Part shown: in pieces, positions 1-8,688 of the stretch
How the letters are laid out: every line of letters begins with the position of its first letter
Position numbering within the stretch: the first letter of the stretch is position 1
NCBI GenBank assembly: GCA_045811525.1
Contig: JBJMTV010000031.1
Coordinates: forward strand, 29,625-93,624
Reading direction: 5' to 3'
Origin: VAZQ01 sp045811525
Lineage (GTDB): Bacteria > Pseudomonadota > Alphaproteobacteria > Rhizobiales > Xanthobacteraceae
DNA: 64,000 nucleotides
Position numbers and translations under genes: made by a program
The notes under the pieces: generated by a model
Told to the model about the DNA's origin: nothing
Database searches by the model: none
Seen by the model: only the letters and a program-made list of their open reading frames with translations

Positions 1-350
1 TGGTTGGGATCCTGCACGAAGATCTGCCGGCGTGTGCTATTTGGCACGACATTGACGCGGTATTGGATGCCTTTCTTGCTCAAGTGCTGCTTCATGGTCT
101 CGAAACCGCGGCTGCCAAATGCGACATGATCAATCACCCCGGAGTCCGGGCGCTGGGCTTGATCGGTCGGTGAAATGTCATTGAGGTGCAACACGGGATG
201 GCCCTCGCTGTAAAGCCAAGCACCGGGAAAGTCGAAGGGTGGCCGCGGCCCGTTCACAAGGCCCAACACGTCCTCGTAGAAGCGCACCGTGTCGGCTAGG
301 TTGCGCGTCGAGACGTTGTAGTGATCGAGCAAACCGACGCTCATGCTCAT
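1..350 (-). CDS. VOC family (glyoxalase/bleomycin resistance-like) protein, 3' end cut by window edge
   Basis: The 116 visible residues follow the first half of the vicinal oxygen chelate fold: a metal-ligand-type start (GLLDHYNVSTRNLADTVRFY), the FYEDVLGL element, and LDH then DHVAF later on. VOC proteins are small metal-dependent enzymes or binding proteins acting on glutathione adducts, aromatic diols or drugs. The substrate cannot be told here. The ATG at 350 was chosen because AAGGAG lies 7 bases upstream; a further ATG at 368 has no such site. The stop codon lies outside the window, so the C-terminal half is unseen. It is transcribed away from the small gene at 529. Confidence 0.8.
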   Translation of the reverse strand, partial: MSMSVGLLDHYNVSTRNLADTVRFYEDVLGLVNGPRPPFDFPGAWLYSEGHPVLHLNDISPTDQAQRPDSGVIDHVAFGSRGFETMKQHLSKKGIQYRVNVVPNSTRRQIFVQDPN

Positions 351-528
351 GAACAGTTCTCCTTCCATGACGAGGTTCGGCGACAGGGCAGGGTGGTTGC
401 GGAGCGGCGACCCTCAACGCCGGAAGCCTAGCGCGAAATCACGGGTCCTGACGAGCCGCCCGTTTGCCGCAATTGGAACCGAGTATGGCGGCGGCGCGTT
501 CACCGTCGCGCCTGCCAAGGACCTTCCC

Positions 529-816
529 GTGACTCGTCATGCTCGCCATCGTCCCATTCTCGCGATTGGCGTGTTGCTCGCCCCGCTGGCGGCAGGAGCA
601 GCCCTCGACGCGCTCTCCTCGACTGAAGCCGTTGCGCAGTACGCGCCGTGGTGTGCAGCGGCCGGCGGCCGGGATGGCGGTTGGGACTGCGCCTACTATT
701 CCTTTGAGCAATGCATGGCCACGGCGCGGGGCCTGGGGAACTACTGCTCGCCCAATCCCCGGCTGAATTACCCGCCATATCCACAGCAGCGCCGTGCCAG
801 AAGGCAGTACCGCTGA
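529..816 (+). CDS. Small secreted DUF3551-like protein
   Basis: Predicted 95-residue protein. An N-terminal hydrophobic stretch (about residues 9-27, ILAIGVLLAPLAAGAAL) looks like a signal peptide. It is followed by a short Cys-rich mature domain with CAAAGGRDGG, a WDC-YYSFEQC motif and NYCSPNP. The W-C-YYSFEQC-AT-G-G-C pattern is the hallmark of DUF3551, small exported proteins abundant in Bradyrhizobium relatives. Their function is unknown. The GTG at 529 is preferred because AAGGA precedes it and it places the hydrophobic segment at the N-terminus. The same frame is open upstream to 343, but that part has no protein-like character. Confidence 0.65.
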   Translation: MTRHARHRPILAIGVLLAPLAAGAALDALSSTEAVAQYAPWCAAAGGRDGGWDCAYYSFEQCMATARGLGNYCSPNPRLNYPPYPQQRRARRQYR

Positions 817-846
817 CGCGCGGAGGGTCGGCTCCCATGGGAGCCG

Positions 847-1206
847 CTAGCGCGTGCCGCGGCCTCTGCCGCGAGCGTTGAGAGGAGCGGACGCTATCCC
901 CATGCGGTCCGCGACCTCCCGGGGTACCCGGTAGTCGCGCAGCACGTAGCGCATGTCGCGCAACCCACAAGCCTCCCGCTGAACGATAAATTCCCAGAGC
1001 GCCTGGCTTGCCTGTGCCACCAGGCTGGCCCGGGCGCGTCCGTGCTCGACGCGTAGCCCCTCGCGCGGATGTGCGGCATCAAAGCTCGCGAGGCGCGCGA
1101 TTTCCCTTTCCAGCGCCCGCCCAAGTCGCCCCAGTGCAGACGCCTTTTCCTGGGCGAATTCGTGCTCAAGGAGCTGCGCCGCGGTGGGCTTGCGGTCACC
1201 TGGCAT
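847..1206 (-). CDS. Hypothetical protein, DUF6665-like
   Basis: 119 residues, soluble, helical and charged, with no signal peptide or membrane segment. The first half (QLLEHEFAQEKASALGRLGR, then ALEREI) resembles the small DUF6665 family of Rhizobiales, which has no known role. A conserved-looking ALWEFIVQREACGLRD segment follows, then a basic tail. The ATG at 1206 is the only good start, although its ribosome-binding site is weak. It is transcribed divergently from the binding protein at 1383. The family assignment is from memory of the sequence pattern and is moderate. Confidence 0.6.
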   Translation of the reverse strand: MPGDRKPTAAQLLEHEFAQEKASALGRLGRALEREIARLASFDAAHPREGLRVEHGRARASLVAQASQALWEFIVQREACGLRDMRYVLRDYRVPREVADRMGIASAPLNARGRGRGTR

Positions 1207-1382
1207 GGCTCATCGTCGTTCAGGCATCCGAAACCGTTATCGCATCCAAGACCGGGGCTGCTGCTGCTTAGCCGGCGCTGCACCGCTGCAACGCCTCATG
1301 CGGCACTCCGTTCGCTTGAACCGAGCCAAGCGATGGGCTCATATCGCGCATCGGAATTTTCCGCGGCCGACGGAGGAAGCAC

Positions 1383-2336
1383 GTGCGCATGCGAGCATTG
1401 GTAGCGGTGTTGTCGGCCCTAGGCTTGATGCTGAGCTTCGGCAAGGTTGCCTGGTCGCAGGACACGCTCAGGGTCGCCGTACCCCAGCGTGGTGCGTGGG
1501 ATGCCGGTCTTGCTGAGCTCGGGAACCGCGGAGGCATATTCAAGAAGCACGGGATCAATCTGGAAATCCTCTACACGCAGGCCGGACCGGAATCGATTCA
1601 GGCGCTGATCGGGGGCAGCATTGATGTCGCTACCGCAGCGGGTGTTTCGGCGGCCGTTGGTACCTTTGCCAAGGGGGCGCCCATTCGCATTATTGGCAGT
1701 GAGATCATCGGTTCACCCGATCTCTACTGGTACGTGCCCTCGGCATCGCCCATCCGCAAGATCGAGGATTTCAACGGCAAGACGGTGGCGTTCTCCCTGA
1801 CCGGCTCATCCAGCCATGCCGGGGTGCTCGCATTGATCGCGCAATACAAGCTCACCGCCAAGCCAACCTCGACCGGCAGCATCACGGCGACGCTCACGCA
1901 GACGATGACGGGCCAGGTGGATGTGGGGTTCTCGGCGATCCCCTTCTTTCTCGACCAGGTCGAGGATGGCAAAATTCGAATCATCGCTACGGGGGGCGAT
2001 GTTGCCGCTTTGCGGACCCGCACTGGCCGGGTGAATCTGACGAATGTAAACACCCTGCAGAACCGCAAGGATGTGCTGGTGCGCTTCCATCGCGCTTACA
2101 AGGAAACTATCGACTGGATGTACTCGGATCCCGCGGCGCTCAAGCACTTCAGCGAGTATGGCGGGTTGCCGGAAAAGGTGGTCGTGAAGGTGCGTGAGCT
2201 GTTGCCGAAGGAGACCATGGCGCCGGACCAGGTGGTCGGCATGGATCAGATCATTTCCGAGGCGGTCAGCCTGAAGTTCCTCTCCGCTCCGCTCACGGCC
2301 GAGCAGATCAAGGAGTTGGTGCAGATCCCTCAGTAG
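1383..2336 (+). CDS. ABC transporter substrate-binding protein, NMT1/TauA (SsuA) type
   Basis: 317 residues. A signal peptide (about residues 1-25, ending VAWSQ) precedes a periplasmic binding domain of the NMT1/THI5-like family. Typical elements are the LRVAVPQRGAW start, NRGGIFKKHGINLEI, the GSIDVATA strand-loop and IEDFNGKTVAFS. This family delivers sulfonates, nitrate, pyrimidine precursors or other small organics to ABC importers. The ligand is not deducible. GTG 1383 follows GGAGGAAG at 1371-1378; the internal ATG at 1389 would also retain the signal peptide. No permease or ATPase gene is next to it, so it is an orphan receptor here. A strong hairpin follows the stop. Confidence 0.85.
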   Translation: MRMRALVAVLSALGLMLSFGKVAWSQDTLRVAVPQRGAWDAGLAELGNRGGIFKKHGINLEILYTQAGPESIQALIGGSIDVATAAGVSAAVGTFAKGAPIRIIGSEIIGSPDLYWYVPSASPIRKIEDFNGKTVAFSLTGSSSHAGVLALIAQYKLTAKPTSTGSITATLTQTMTGQVDVGFSAIPFFLDQVEDGKIRIIATGGDVAALRTRTGRVNLTNVNTLQNRKDVLVRFHRAYKETIDWMYSDPAALKHFSEYGGLPEKVVVKVRELLPKETMAPDQVVGMDQIISEAVSLKFLSAPLTAEQIKELVQIPQ

Positions 2337-2342
2337 CTAAAC

Positions 2343-2377
2343 ATTGGCCATCGGCAGGCAACCTGCCGATGGCCAAT
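2343..2377 (+). terminator. Terminator-like hairpin after the TauA-type binding protein
   Basis: A perfect 16-bp inverted repeat (2343-2358 with 2362-2377) has a 3-base loop and starts 6 bases after the stop at 2336. The following T content is modest (CGTTGATC), so it may act as a weak rho-independent terminator or an mRNA-stabilising hairpin. The other strand has a small gene ending at 2406, so it could serve both. Confidence 0.65.
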
Positions 2378-2405
2378 CGTTGATCCCGTGGCAACGCGCG
2401 GCGGA

Positions 2406-2597
2406 TCAGGAATCCGGGAACGCCACCAGGGTCTCGAATTTGTAGCCGCAACTATCACAGACCCAGAGGTGCCGCACCCGATCCCGGTCCAGGTACTCGG
2501 ACCATTCAGGCATGAAGAGGGTCTCGCCACACTGGGCACAATTGTTGAACCGGCGCGCGTGCGCCCGTTGCCGGGGACTTTCGGTCCGGAGCTCCAT
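2406..2597 (-). CDS. Small zinc-ribbon protein
   Basis: 63 residues with two CxxC knuckles, CAQCGE near residue 20 and CDSCGY near residue 47, which together form a four-cysteine zinc ribbon. The short acidic/aromatic spacer MPEWSEYLDRDRVRHLW lies between them. Small proteins of this layout are common in Rhizobiales and have no assigned function; nucleic-acid or protein binding is possible. ATG 2597 was chosen because GGGAGGAAG lies just upstream. The longer open frame to 2657 has no ribosome-binding site. It is convergent with the binding-protein gene, sharing the hairpin between them. Confidence 0.7.
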   Translation of the reverse strand: MELRTESPRQRAHARRFNNCAQCGETLFMPEWSEYLDRDRVRHLWVCDSCGYKFETLVAFPDS

Positions 2598-2957
2598 GAG
2601 GCTTCCTCCCGCGATTTCGCCTCCCCCCTGCACCCTGCGGCGGCACGCTATCCACATGCGCCCGGATAATGAAGCAGCATTCCTGTCCTAAACGCCGCTG
2701 CGGTGCACCAGGTCCGGTGCAGGAATTTCCACGCTTGGCAAGGACCCTGTTCGAAGAACGGGACTTAGCTGTGCGATCGCAGGACGCTGCGCCCAGCTTG
2801 CGCGGAGTGAGCCCTGCTCGAGCGTGCTCGCAGCACCGCGGAAACGGCCATGCCGGATTTGGAATGGCAGGCCTGCACTCCTGCCGGCGCGGCTGCCGCC
2901 GCTGGGCTCACGCTTTCCAACTGCGGAGCGCCACGGGTTGGCCGGTCTGGGAGCTCG
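2598..2957. other. Intergenic stretch without a recognisable gene
   Basis: About 360 bases between the zinc-ribbon gene start and the GFA-family gene end. Open frames on both strands are only by-products of high GC and have no ribosome-binding sites or protein-like composition. It presumably carries the promoter of the leftward zinc-ribbon gene. I see no clear -35/-10 pair or hairpin. Confidence 0.4.
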
Positions 2958-3311
2958 CTACATGGAGCGGCCGTCGAAGGGCATCAGCTGCAGCGACCCG
3001 ATGTCCATGTTATCGAGGCAGCGGACATTCACCGCCACCGCCTCCTTGCCGTCAGGCGCCGTGCCCCGCGAGAAAGCACCGACCCCGCATTGCGCACAGA
3101 ACAGGTGATGTATCAGCTTCTTGCCGAACTGATAATCCTTCAGGTCCTCCGACCCGGCGCGCAGTGCGAACTGCTCGGGTGCGACAAAGGTCCAGAGCGC
3201 ACCGCGTTTTTGGCAGATCGAGCAGTTACAGGCGATCACCTTGTCGAGGTCCGTCGTGACCTCGAAGCGCACCTCCCCGCAATGGCAGCCTCCGCTGTAA
3301 GTCTTGCTCAT
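2958..3311 (-). CDS. GFA family (CENP-V/glutathione-dependent formaldehyde-activating-like) protein
   Basis: 117 residues with the Mss4-like zinc fold of the GFA/CENP-V family. GGCHCGEVRFEV is at the start, CNCSICQKRG at about residues 28-37, and FCAQCGVGAFSRG at about residue 71. These cysteines supply the structural and catalytic zinc sites. Members include glutathione-dependent formaldehyde-activating enzyme and many uncharacterised aldehyde-related proteins, so the specific reaction is not assignable. ATG 3311 is supported by GAGGAAG directly upstream. The gene is divergent from clpS. Confidence 0.88.
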   Translation of the reverse strand: MSKTYSGGCHCGEVRFEVTTDLDKVIACNCSICQKRGALWTFVAPEQFALRAGSEDLKDYQFGKKLIHHLFCAQCGVGAFSRGTAPDGKEAVAVNVRCLDNMDIGSLQLMPFDGRSM

Positions 3312-3561
3312 GGCTTCCTCAAACTCCAGCTTGACGATCCTATTGCCCCACAGCCGATCGCTGATCGGCGGCACCCCCCGCAAGAGGTGTAACGCAAGGC
3401 ATATCTCGGTGGGAGAGTTCCCGCAGACACAGATGCGTCAACGAACGACCGCCCGGTCCGCTGAGCTATTTGGTCTGCAGGCAAAGTTGGGAACAGGAAC
3501 CGGCCACTGTGATGGTCAGCGTGATAGCATTATTCTCATCCATAGCCGCGCAAGAAAGGTA

Positions 3562-3879
3562 ATGGCGGTCCGCATGAGCAGCACCGTCGTCAAGCCGCGT
3601 ACCAAGGCAAAGCCGAAGACGCAGCGCCCGCCGCTCTACAAGGTGATCCTGCTCAACGACGATTACACGCCGCGTGAGTTCGTGGTGCTGGTGCTTAAGG
3701 CGGTATTCCGCATGAACGCGGACCAGGCTTATCGGGTGATGATGACCGCGCACAGACGCGGCGCCTGTGTCATCGCGGTCTATACCCGCGACGTCGCCGA
3801 GACGAAGGCGAAGGAAGCGACTGAGCTCGGCAAGAGCAATGGGTATCCGCTGTTCTTTACCACCGAGCCGGAAGAGTAG
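3562..3879 (+). CDS. clpS: ATP-dependent Clp protease adaptor ClpS, ClpS2-like
   Basis: 105 residues. After a basic N-terminal tail comes the ClpS core: PPLYKVILLNDDYTP at about 24-38 (the NDD element that holds the N-degron amino group), then EFVVLVLKAVFRM and MMTAHRRGACVI. ClpS binds proteins with bulky N-terminal residues and hands them to ClpAP. The helix VLKAVFRMNADQAYRVM and the ending YPLFFTTEPEE resemble the ClpS2 paralogue of alphaproteobacteria, which is more selective than ClpS1. clpA, usually next to clpS1, is absent here, which fits ClpS2. ATG 3562 has AAAGG upstream; ATG 3574 is an alternative. A strong terminator follows. Confidence 0.9.
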   Translation: MAVRMSSTVVKPRTKAKPKTQRPPLYKVILLNDDYTPREFVVLVLKAVFRMNADQAYRVMMTAHRRGACVIAVYTRDVAETKAKEATELGKSNGYPLFFTTEPEE

Positions 3880-3913
3880 CCTTTCCCTAAATGAAGGTCT
3901 GACGGCGCTTGGG

Positions 3914-3940
3914 AGCGACAGCCCTGGGGCTGTCGCTTTT
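3914..3940 (+). terminator. Rho-independent terminator of clpS
   Basis: An 11-bp perfect stem (3914-3924 with 3927-3937) is followed directly by TTTT ending at 3940, 35 bases after the clpS stop. This is a canonical intrinsic terminator and shows clpS is not co-transcribed with anything downstream. Confidence 0.85.
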
Positions 3941-3963
3941 AGTGTAGCCGCACATCGCTCTGC

Positions 3964-4176
3964 TCACGCAGCGCGACGGCGGGACTTTGCGGCTGCAGAG
4001 ATCCCCTTCGCACTCACGGGTTTATCGGCCCGAGCGGAAGAGGGCGGGACCGAGGCTGAGAGCACCTCCCGTTCAGCTGCAAGCCAGTACCGATCGGCGG
4101 GTCCCTGCTCGCAGCCGCTGGCCTGCCAAAGCTGGTAAGCACGCTCGCGAATTCGAGTCTCCATGTCGTGTTGCAT
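3964..4176 (-). CDS. DUF2934 domain protein
   Basis: 70 residues. The first half carries the DUF2934 signature, RIRERAYQLWQASG followed by an acidic/aromatic A-RYWLAAERE segment. The second half is a basic, alanine-rich tail ending SRRRAA, which could contact nucleic acid. DUF2934 proteins are short, soluble and widespread in rhizobia, with unknown function. ATG 4176 was preferred over ATG 4188 because GGAGGTG sits 5 bases before it. A perfect TTAA-N7-TTAAC element lies 42-57 bases upstream, suggesting control by the cell-cycle regulator CtrA. Confidence 0.75.
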   Translation of the reverse strand: MQHDMETRIRERAYQLWQASGCEQGPADRYWLAAEREVLSASVPPSSARADKPVSAKGISAAAKSRRRAA

Positions 4177-4217
4177 CGCCACCTCCATAAGGGAAACTCC
4201 CTATGGCTCGACCGTGG

Positions 4218-4233
4218 TTAAGAAAAGGTTAAC
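4218..4233 (+). promoter_or_regulatory. CtrA-type binding site (TTAA-N7-TTAAC)
   Basis: TTAA at 4218-4221, a 7-base spacer, then TTAAC at 4229-4233. This matches the full CtrA consensus of alphaproteobacteria without a mismatch, and TTAA is rare in DNA this GC-rich. It lies between the nrdJ stop and the DUF2934 gene, about 42-57 bases upstream of the latter's ATG. That spacing fits a site overlapping or close to a promoter. Binding is inferred, not shown. Confidence 0.5.
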
Positions 4234-4271
4234 GCCGCATGGAGGTATAACCCGCCACCTCGAAGCCCCTC

Positions 4272-7200
4272 TCAGCTGCAGCCCGTCGTTCCGCCGCAGG
4301 TGTCGCATTTGAGGCATGTGCCGTTGCGCACCAGGGTGAAATTGCCGCATTCGCCACAGGCTTCCCCTTCGTATCCCTTGGCCTTCGCCTCCGCTCGCTT
4401 CTCGGCCGCGCTGGCGCGGGCTTCGGAGCGCGAGTGCTGCTCCAGCCTCTCGGTCGGCGAGAGCCTGAGCTCATGCTCAGCTTTGAGTGCAGTGCTGGCC
4501 GAACTCTCAGCGCGCGCCTCAGCGCGATGCGCGTGACCGGCAAACGCTGTGACATTCGGTGAGCCCGTGCTGCGAGCGTCTGTCGCCACCGGGGAGGGCG
4601 GCCCCGAGCTCGCACCACCGGCCAGAACGGAAAGCTTGTCGGTACGCGAGCGCGTGAGCCCTCGCGAGACGTATTGGCTGGTGGCGGGAGGACGACCTTC
4701 GTCGACCCCCTTGCCCAGAGCATCAAATCCGCTCTGGCTCGGGTCGATGTGGGCAAGATCGAACCGCTCGAGGTAGCTAACCGCGAGCTCACGGAACACA
4801 TAGTCGAGGATGGAGGTGGCGTATTTGATCGAATCGTTGCCTTGCACTGGTCCCGAGGGCTCGAACCGTGTGAACGTGAAAGCGTCCACATACTCGTCGA
4901 GCGGCACGCCGTACTGGAGCCCGAGCGACACGGCTATGGCGAAGTTGTTCAACAAGGAGCGGAGCGCGGCACCTTCCTTGTGCATATCGATGAAGATTTC
5001 GCCGAGCCGGCCGTCATCGTATTCGCCGGTGCGCAGATAGACCTTGTGGCCGCCCACCACGGCTTTCTGGGTGTAACCTTTGCGGCGGTCCGGCATGCGC
5101 TCGCGCTCGCGCATCACCACGATACGCTCCACCACCTTCTCGACTATTTTTTCCGCCAGCGCCGAGGCGCGCGCCGCTGGCGCCTTCTCGAGGAAGGCCT
5201 CGACGACACCGTCGTCCTCCTCGTCGTCCTCGGCGATCAACTGGCTTTGCAACGGCTGGGAGAGTTTAGACCCGTCGCGGTAAAGCGCATTGGCCTTCAG
5301 ACCGAGCTTCCAGGACAGGAGGTAGGCTGACTTGCAATCCTCGACCGTTGCATCGTTGGGCATATTGATGGTCTTGGAGATTGCGCCGGTGATGAACGGC
5401 TGCGCCGCCGCCATCATGCGAATATGGCTTTCTACCGAGAGGTAGCGCTTGCCGTTACGTCCACACGGATTGGCGCAGTCGAACACGGGATAGTGTTCCG
5501 CCTTGAGGTGGGGCGCCCCCTCGATCGTCATGGCACCGCACACATGAATGTTGGCGGCCTCGATCTCGCGCTTGGTGAAGCCCAATGCCGTGAGCAGGTC
5601 GAAGCGAGGATCGGCAAGCTTCTCCGCCGGGATCCCAAGCGTCGCCACGAACGCCTCACCCAAGGTCCATTTGTTGAACGCAAACTTGATGTCGAAGGCG
5701 GTAGGTAAGGCCTTCTCGACGTTCTCGATTGCCTCTTGGGAAAACCCTTTCTGCCGCAGCGTGCCGTGATTAATGGCGGGGGCCTGGCCGAGGCTGCCAT
5801 GCCCCACGGCATAGGTTTCTATTTCGGCAATTTCAGCCTCGCTATAGCCGAGAACACGCAAAGCCTCTGGCACGGCGCGATTGATGATCTTGAAATAGCC
5901 GCCCCCAGCCAGCTTCTTGAATTTCACCAGCGCGAAGTCGGGCTCAATCCCGGTGGTGTCGCAGTCCATCACGAGGCCGATGGTGCCAGTCGGTGCAATC
6001 ACCGAGACCTGCGCATTGCGGTACCCATGCTGCTCGCCGAGCGCGAGCGCGCGGTCCCACGCGCGAGTGGCATGCTGGCCGAGCCGCGCGTCAGGACAGG
6101 CCTTGTGATCGAGCGGAACGGGAGGAGTGGCCACCTTCTCATACCCGGTGCGCTCACCGTGGGCCGCGCGCCGGTGGTTGCGCATCACACGCAGCATGTG
6201 CTCGCGATTTTTGCGGTAGCCCGGAAAGGCGCCGAGCTGTTGCGCCATCTCCGCCGAAGTGGCGTAGCTGACACCCGTCAGGATGGCAGTGAGCGCGCCG
6301 GCAATCTGGCGCCCAGCGTCTGAGTCGTAGGAGAGCCCGGACGACATCAGGAGCCCGCCAAGATTGGCATAGCCCAAGCCAAGGGTCCGGAACTCGTACG
6401 ACAGTTGCGCGATCTCGCGTGATGGGAATTGCGCCATCAGCACCGAAATCTCGAGCACGATGGTCCACAGCCGGACCGCGTGCTCATAACCCTCCACATC
6501 AAAGATGCGCGTCGCGGCGTCGCGAAAGGCGAGCAGATTCATCGAGGCCAGGTTGCAGGCCGTGTCGTCGAGAAACATGTATTCCGAGCACGGATTGCTG
6601 GCGCGGATGGCGCCGGAGGCCGGGCAAGTGTGCCAGTCGTTGACGGTTGAGTGGTACTGCAGGCCGGGGTCGGCGCACGCCCAAGCCGCGTAACCGATCT
6701 TCTCCCAGAGGTCGCGCGCCTTGATGGTCTTGGCGATCTTGCCGCCCTTTGTGCGCCAGGTCAGATCCCAATCAGCGTCCGCCTCCACAGCCTTGAGAAA
6801 CTCGTCGGTCACGCGCACCGAATTATTCGAGTTCTGTCCGGAGACAGTGAGATAGGCGTCCGAATCCCAGTCATTGTCGTAGATCGGAAAATGCAGGTCG
6901 GTATAGCCCTGCTTGGCAAACTGAATGACGCGCTTGATGAAGTTGTCGGGGACATAGCTCCTGCGTGCGGCCTTGATTTCCCGTCGCAGTACTGGATTTT
7001 TCTCGGGATCGAAGCAGTCATCGCCTGAGCCCTCACAATTGACGCAGGCCTTCAGGATGGCGCGCAAGTGCTTCTGGTTGATCTTGGAGCCGGTCACCAG
7101 GTTGGCGACCTTCTGCTCCTCGATGACCTTCCAATTGATGAATTGCTCGATGTCGGGGTGATCGGTATCGACGATCACCATTTTGGCGGCGCGCCGCGTG

Positions 7201-8018
7201 GTACCGCCGGACTTGATCGCACCGGCGGCCCGGTCGCCGATCTTGAGGAAGCTCATAAGCCCAGAGGACTTGCCGCCCCCGGCGAGCTTCTCGCCTTCGC
7301 CGCGCAACCTCGAGAAGTTCGACCCCGTCCCTGAGCCGTATTTGAACAGGCGCGCTTCGCGCACCCACAGGTCCATGATGCCGCCCTCGTTTACGAGATC
7401 GTCGGCGATCGACTGGATGAAGCAGGCGTGGGGTTGCGGATGCTCGTAGGCGGACTTGGAGCGCACGAGCTTGCCGCTCTTGAAGTCGACATAGAAATGA
7501 CCCTGGCTCGGGCCGTCGATACCATAGGCCCAGTGCAGGCCGGTATTGAACCATTGCGGCGAGTTCGGCGCCGCCATCTGCATCGGCAGCATGTAGACGA
7601 GCTCGTCAAAGAACGCGCGTGCGTCCTCTTCCGCATCGAAGTAGCCGCCCTTCCAGCCCCAATAGGTCCAGGTGCCGGCGAGACGCTCGAACACCTGCTT
7701 GGAAGAGCGCTCGCCGATGCTGCGCTCTTTTTCCGGCAGGCTCTGCAACGCCTCGGCATCAGCCGTGGAGCGCCAAAGCCATGAGGGGACCGTTTCCTCC
7801 TCGATCCTCTTCAACCGTGCCGGAATGCCGGCCTTGCGGAAATACTTCTGCGCCAGCACATCGGCTGCGACCTGGGACCAGAAGCTCGGAACCTCGACGT
7901 CATCGGCGTGAAACACCACCGACCCATCCGGATTGCGGATTTCGCTCGTCGACAGCCGAAACCCGATGCCCGCATAGGGGGACTCTCCTTGCCTCGTATA
8001 GCGCCGTTCGATCCGCAT
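4272..8018 (-). CDS. nrdJ: Vitamin B12-dependent (class II) ribonucleotide reductase
   Basis: 1,248 residues. It reduces ribonucleotides to deoxyribonucleotides using adenosylcobalamin, so it works with or without oxygen. Visible features are AAPNSPQWFNTG near 180, a redox cysteine in HACFIQ near 225, the loop NPCSEY at 475-480 (N475, C477 and E479 match the Asn-Cys-Glu radical machinery), and PTGTIGLVMDCDTTG in the barrel. The C-terminal zinc-like tail has CGECG, CLKCDTCGG and a final CS pair that re-reduces the active site. A long region near 960-1040 (AEDDEEDDGVVEAF) is typical of rhizobial NrdJ. ATG 8018 starts the conserved MRIERRYT. It is a single-gene unit. Confidence 0.96.
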   Translation of the reverse strand: MRIERRYTRQGESPYAGIGFRLSTSEIRNPDGSVVFHADDVEVPSFWSQVAADVLAQKYFRKAGIPARLKRIEEETVPSWLWRSTADAEALQSLPEKERSIGERSSKQVFERLAGTWTYWGWKGGYFDAEEDARAFFDELVYMLPMQMAAPNSPQWFNTGLHWAYGIDGPSQGHFYVDFKSGKLVRSKSAYEHPQPHACFIQSIADDLVNEGGIMDLWVREARLFKYGSGTGSNFSRLRGEGEKLAGGGKSSGLMSFLKIGDRAAGAIKSGGTTRRAAKMVIVDTDHPDIEQFINWKVIEEQKVANLVTGSKINQKHLRAILKACVNCEGSGDDCFDPEKNPVLRREIKAARRSYVPDNFIKRVIQFAKQGYTDLHFPIYDNDWDSDAYLTVSGQNSNNSVRVTDEFLKAVEADADWDLTWRTKGGKIAKTIKARDLWEKIGYAAWACADPGLQYHSTVNDWHTCPASGAIRASNPCSEYMFLDDTACNLASMNLLAFRDAATRIFDVEGYEHAVRLWTIVLEISVLMAQFPSREIAQLSYEFRTLGLGYANLGGLLMSSGLSYDSDAGRQIAGALTAILTGVSYATSAEMAQQLGAFPGYRKNREHMLRVMRNHRRAAHGERTGYEKVATPPVPLDHKACPDARLGQHATRAWDRALALGEQHGYRNAQVSVIAPTGTIGLVMDCDTTGIEPDFALVKFKKLAGGGYFKIINRAVPEALRVLGYSEAEIAEIETYAVGHGSLGQAPAINHGTLRQKGFSQEAIENVEKALPTAFDIKFAFNKWTLGEAFVATLGIPAEKLADPRFDLLTALGFTKREIEAANIHVCGAMTIEGAPHLKAEHYPVFDCANPCGRNGKRYLSVESHIRMMAAAQPFITGAISKTINMPNDATVEDCKSAYLLSWKLGLKANALYRDGSKLSQPLQSQLIAEDDEEDDGVVEAFLEKAPAARASALAEKIVEKVVERIVVMRERERMPDRRKGYTQKAVVGGHKVYLRTGEYDDGRLGEIFIDMHKEGAALRSLLNNFAIAVSLGLQYGVPLDEYVDAFTFTRFEPSGPVQGNDSIKYATSILDYVFRELAVSYLERFDLAHIDPSQSGFDALGKGVDEGRPPATSQYVSRGLTRSRTDKLSVLAGGASSGPPSPVATDARSTGSPNVTAFAGHAHRAEARAESSASTALKAEHELRLSPTERLEQHSRSEARASAAEKRAEAKAKGYEGEACGECGNFTLVRNGTCLKCDTCGGTTGCS

Positions 8019-8225
8019 CCTTTGTGCCCCTTGTGTATGCGCCGCAGCCTCGCTCGGAGAGCGTCGCGGGTAGTAGTCATCCGCTTGTTGCGGCACGAAC
8101 CGTCGGGTGCCTCCGTTCGGGCAAAGCACAACCTCTCTCCGGCCGGATGGAACGGCGGAGCGATAACGCAGGCCCTTTCAGGGAGCGCCCGGCGGGACCT
8201 GAAAACACCCGCGCCGAACTCATTC

Positions 8226-8254
8226 AAGCTAAGCGCACGATGCGATTTCGTCAA
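8226..8254 (-). promoter_or_regulatory. Candidate sigma-70 promoter of nrdJ
   Basis: Reading leftward, TTGACG (8254-8249) is followed by a 17-base spacer and TAGCTT (8231-8226). That is a good match to housekeeping promoters and lies about 210 bases before the nrdJ ATG, giving a long leader. I found no cobalamin riboswitch signature or NrdR box in that leader. Confidence 0.4.
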
Positions 8255-8688
8255 GGCATAGTACGGCAGGACTAAAGGAAGTGCTAAATATGGGGGAGGG
8301 CTGTGGAATTCGGGGGCGACTCAGGTGCGGTGCAGCAAGTCCTGGAAATATCGCCAAGATTCCGCACCTGCGCGTCCACAGCGTCAGCTGCCCTCGACCG
8401 GCGCGCTGCTTGTCAAGCTGGAAATTTACCCGCGAGGTTTTGGAGGGAATGAACGGCGGTACGATATGCGTCACGGCTTGCGGACCACGGTTGGGAGTTG
8501 AAGAAAGCGCTACAAGTTAATGGGATTCCTCACTCTTGAACCAGAACAGGCTTCTCAGGTGCAGCGGGCCCGGCCAGCTCCGGTTCAATGCGCGTCCGAC
8601 TCGGCTCGACTTAAGATTCACAACGTAAGTTGCAGATGGCTGCTCTCTGCATCCGGCCGGGCGCTTTCTGATCGCCCGGCTCTGCCAC
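8255..8688. other. Intergenic stretch between nrdJ promoter region and MscS gene end
   Basis: About 430 bases with several overlapping GC-driven open frames on both strands, none with a convincing ribosome-binding site or conserved motif. It holds a hairpin just beyond the MscS gene (8656-8680). Nothing else is recognised. Confidence 0.35.
8656..8680 (-). terminator. GC-rich hairpin downstream of the MscS-family gene
   Basis: An 8-bp perfect stem (8656-8663 with 8673-8680) and a 9-base loop lie about 10 bases after the MscS gene stop. No T tract follows, so terminator function is uncertain. Confidence 0.35.

Noticed and set aside
8019..8225. Possible cobalamin riboswitch in the nrdJ leader
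   Set aside because: A B12-dependent enzyme might be so regulated, but I could not find the conserved B12-box or the multi-stem layout.
8281..8520. 79-codon open frame on the plus strand upstream of nrdJ
   Set aside because: No ribosome-binding site and no protein-like or conserved sequence; lies next to the inferred nrdJ promoter.
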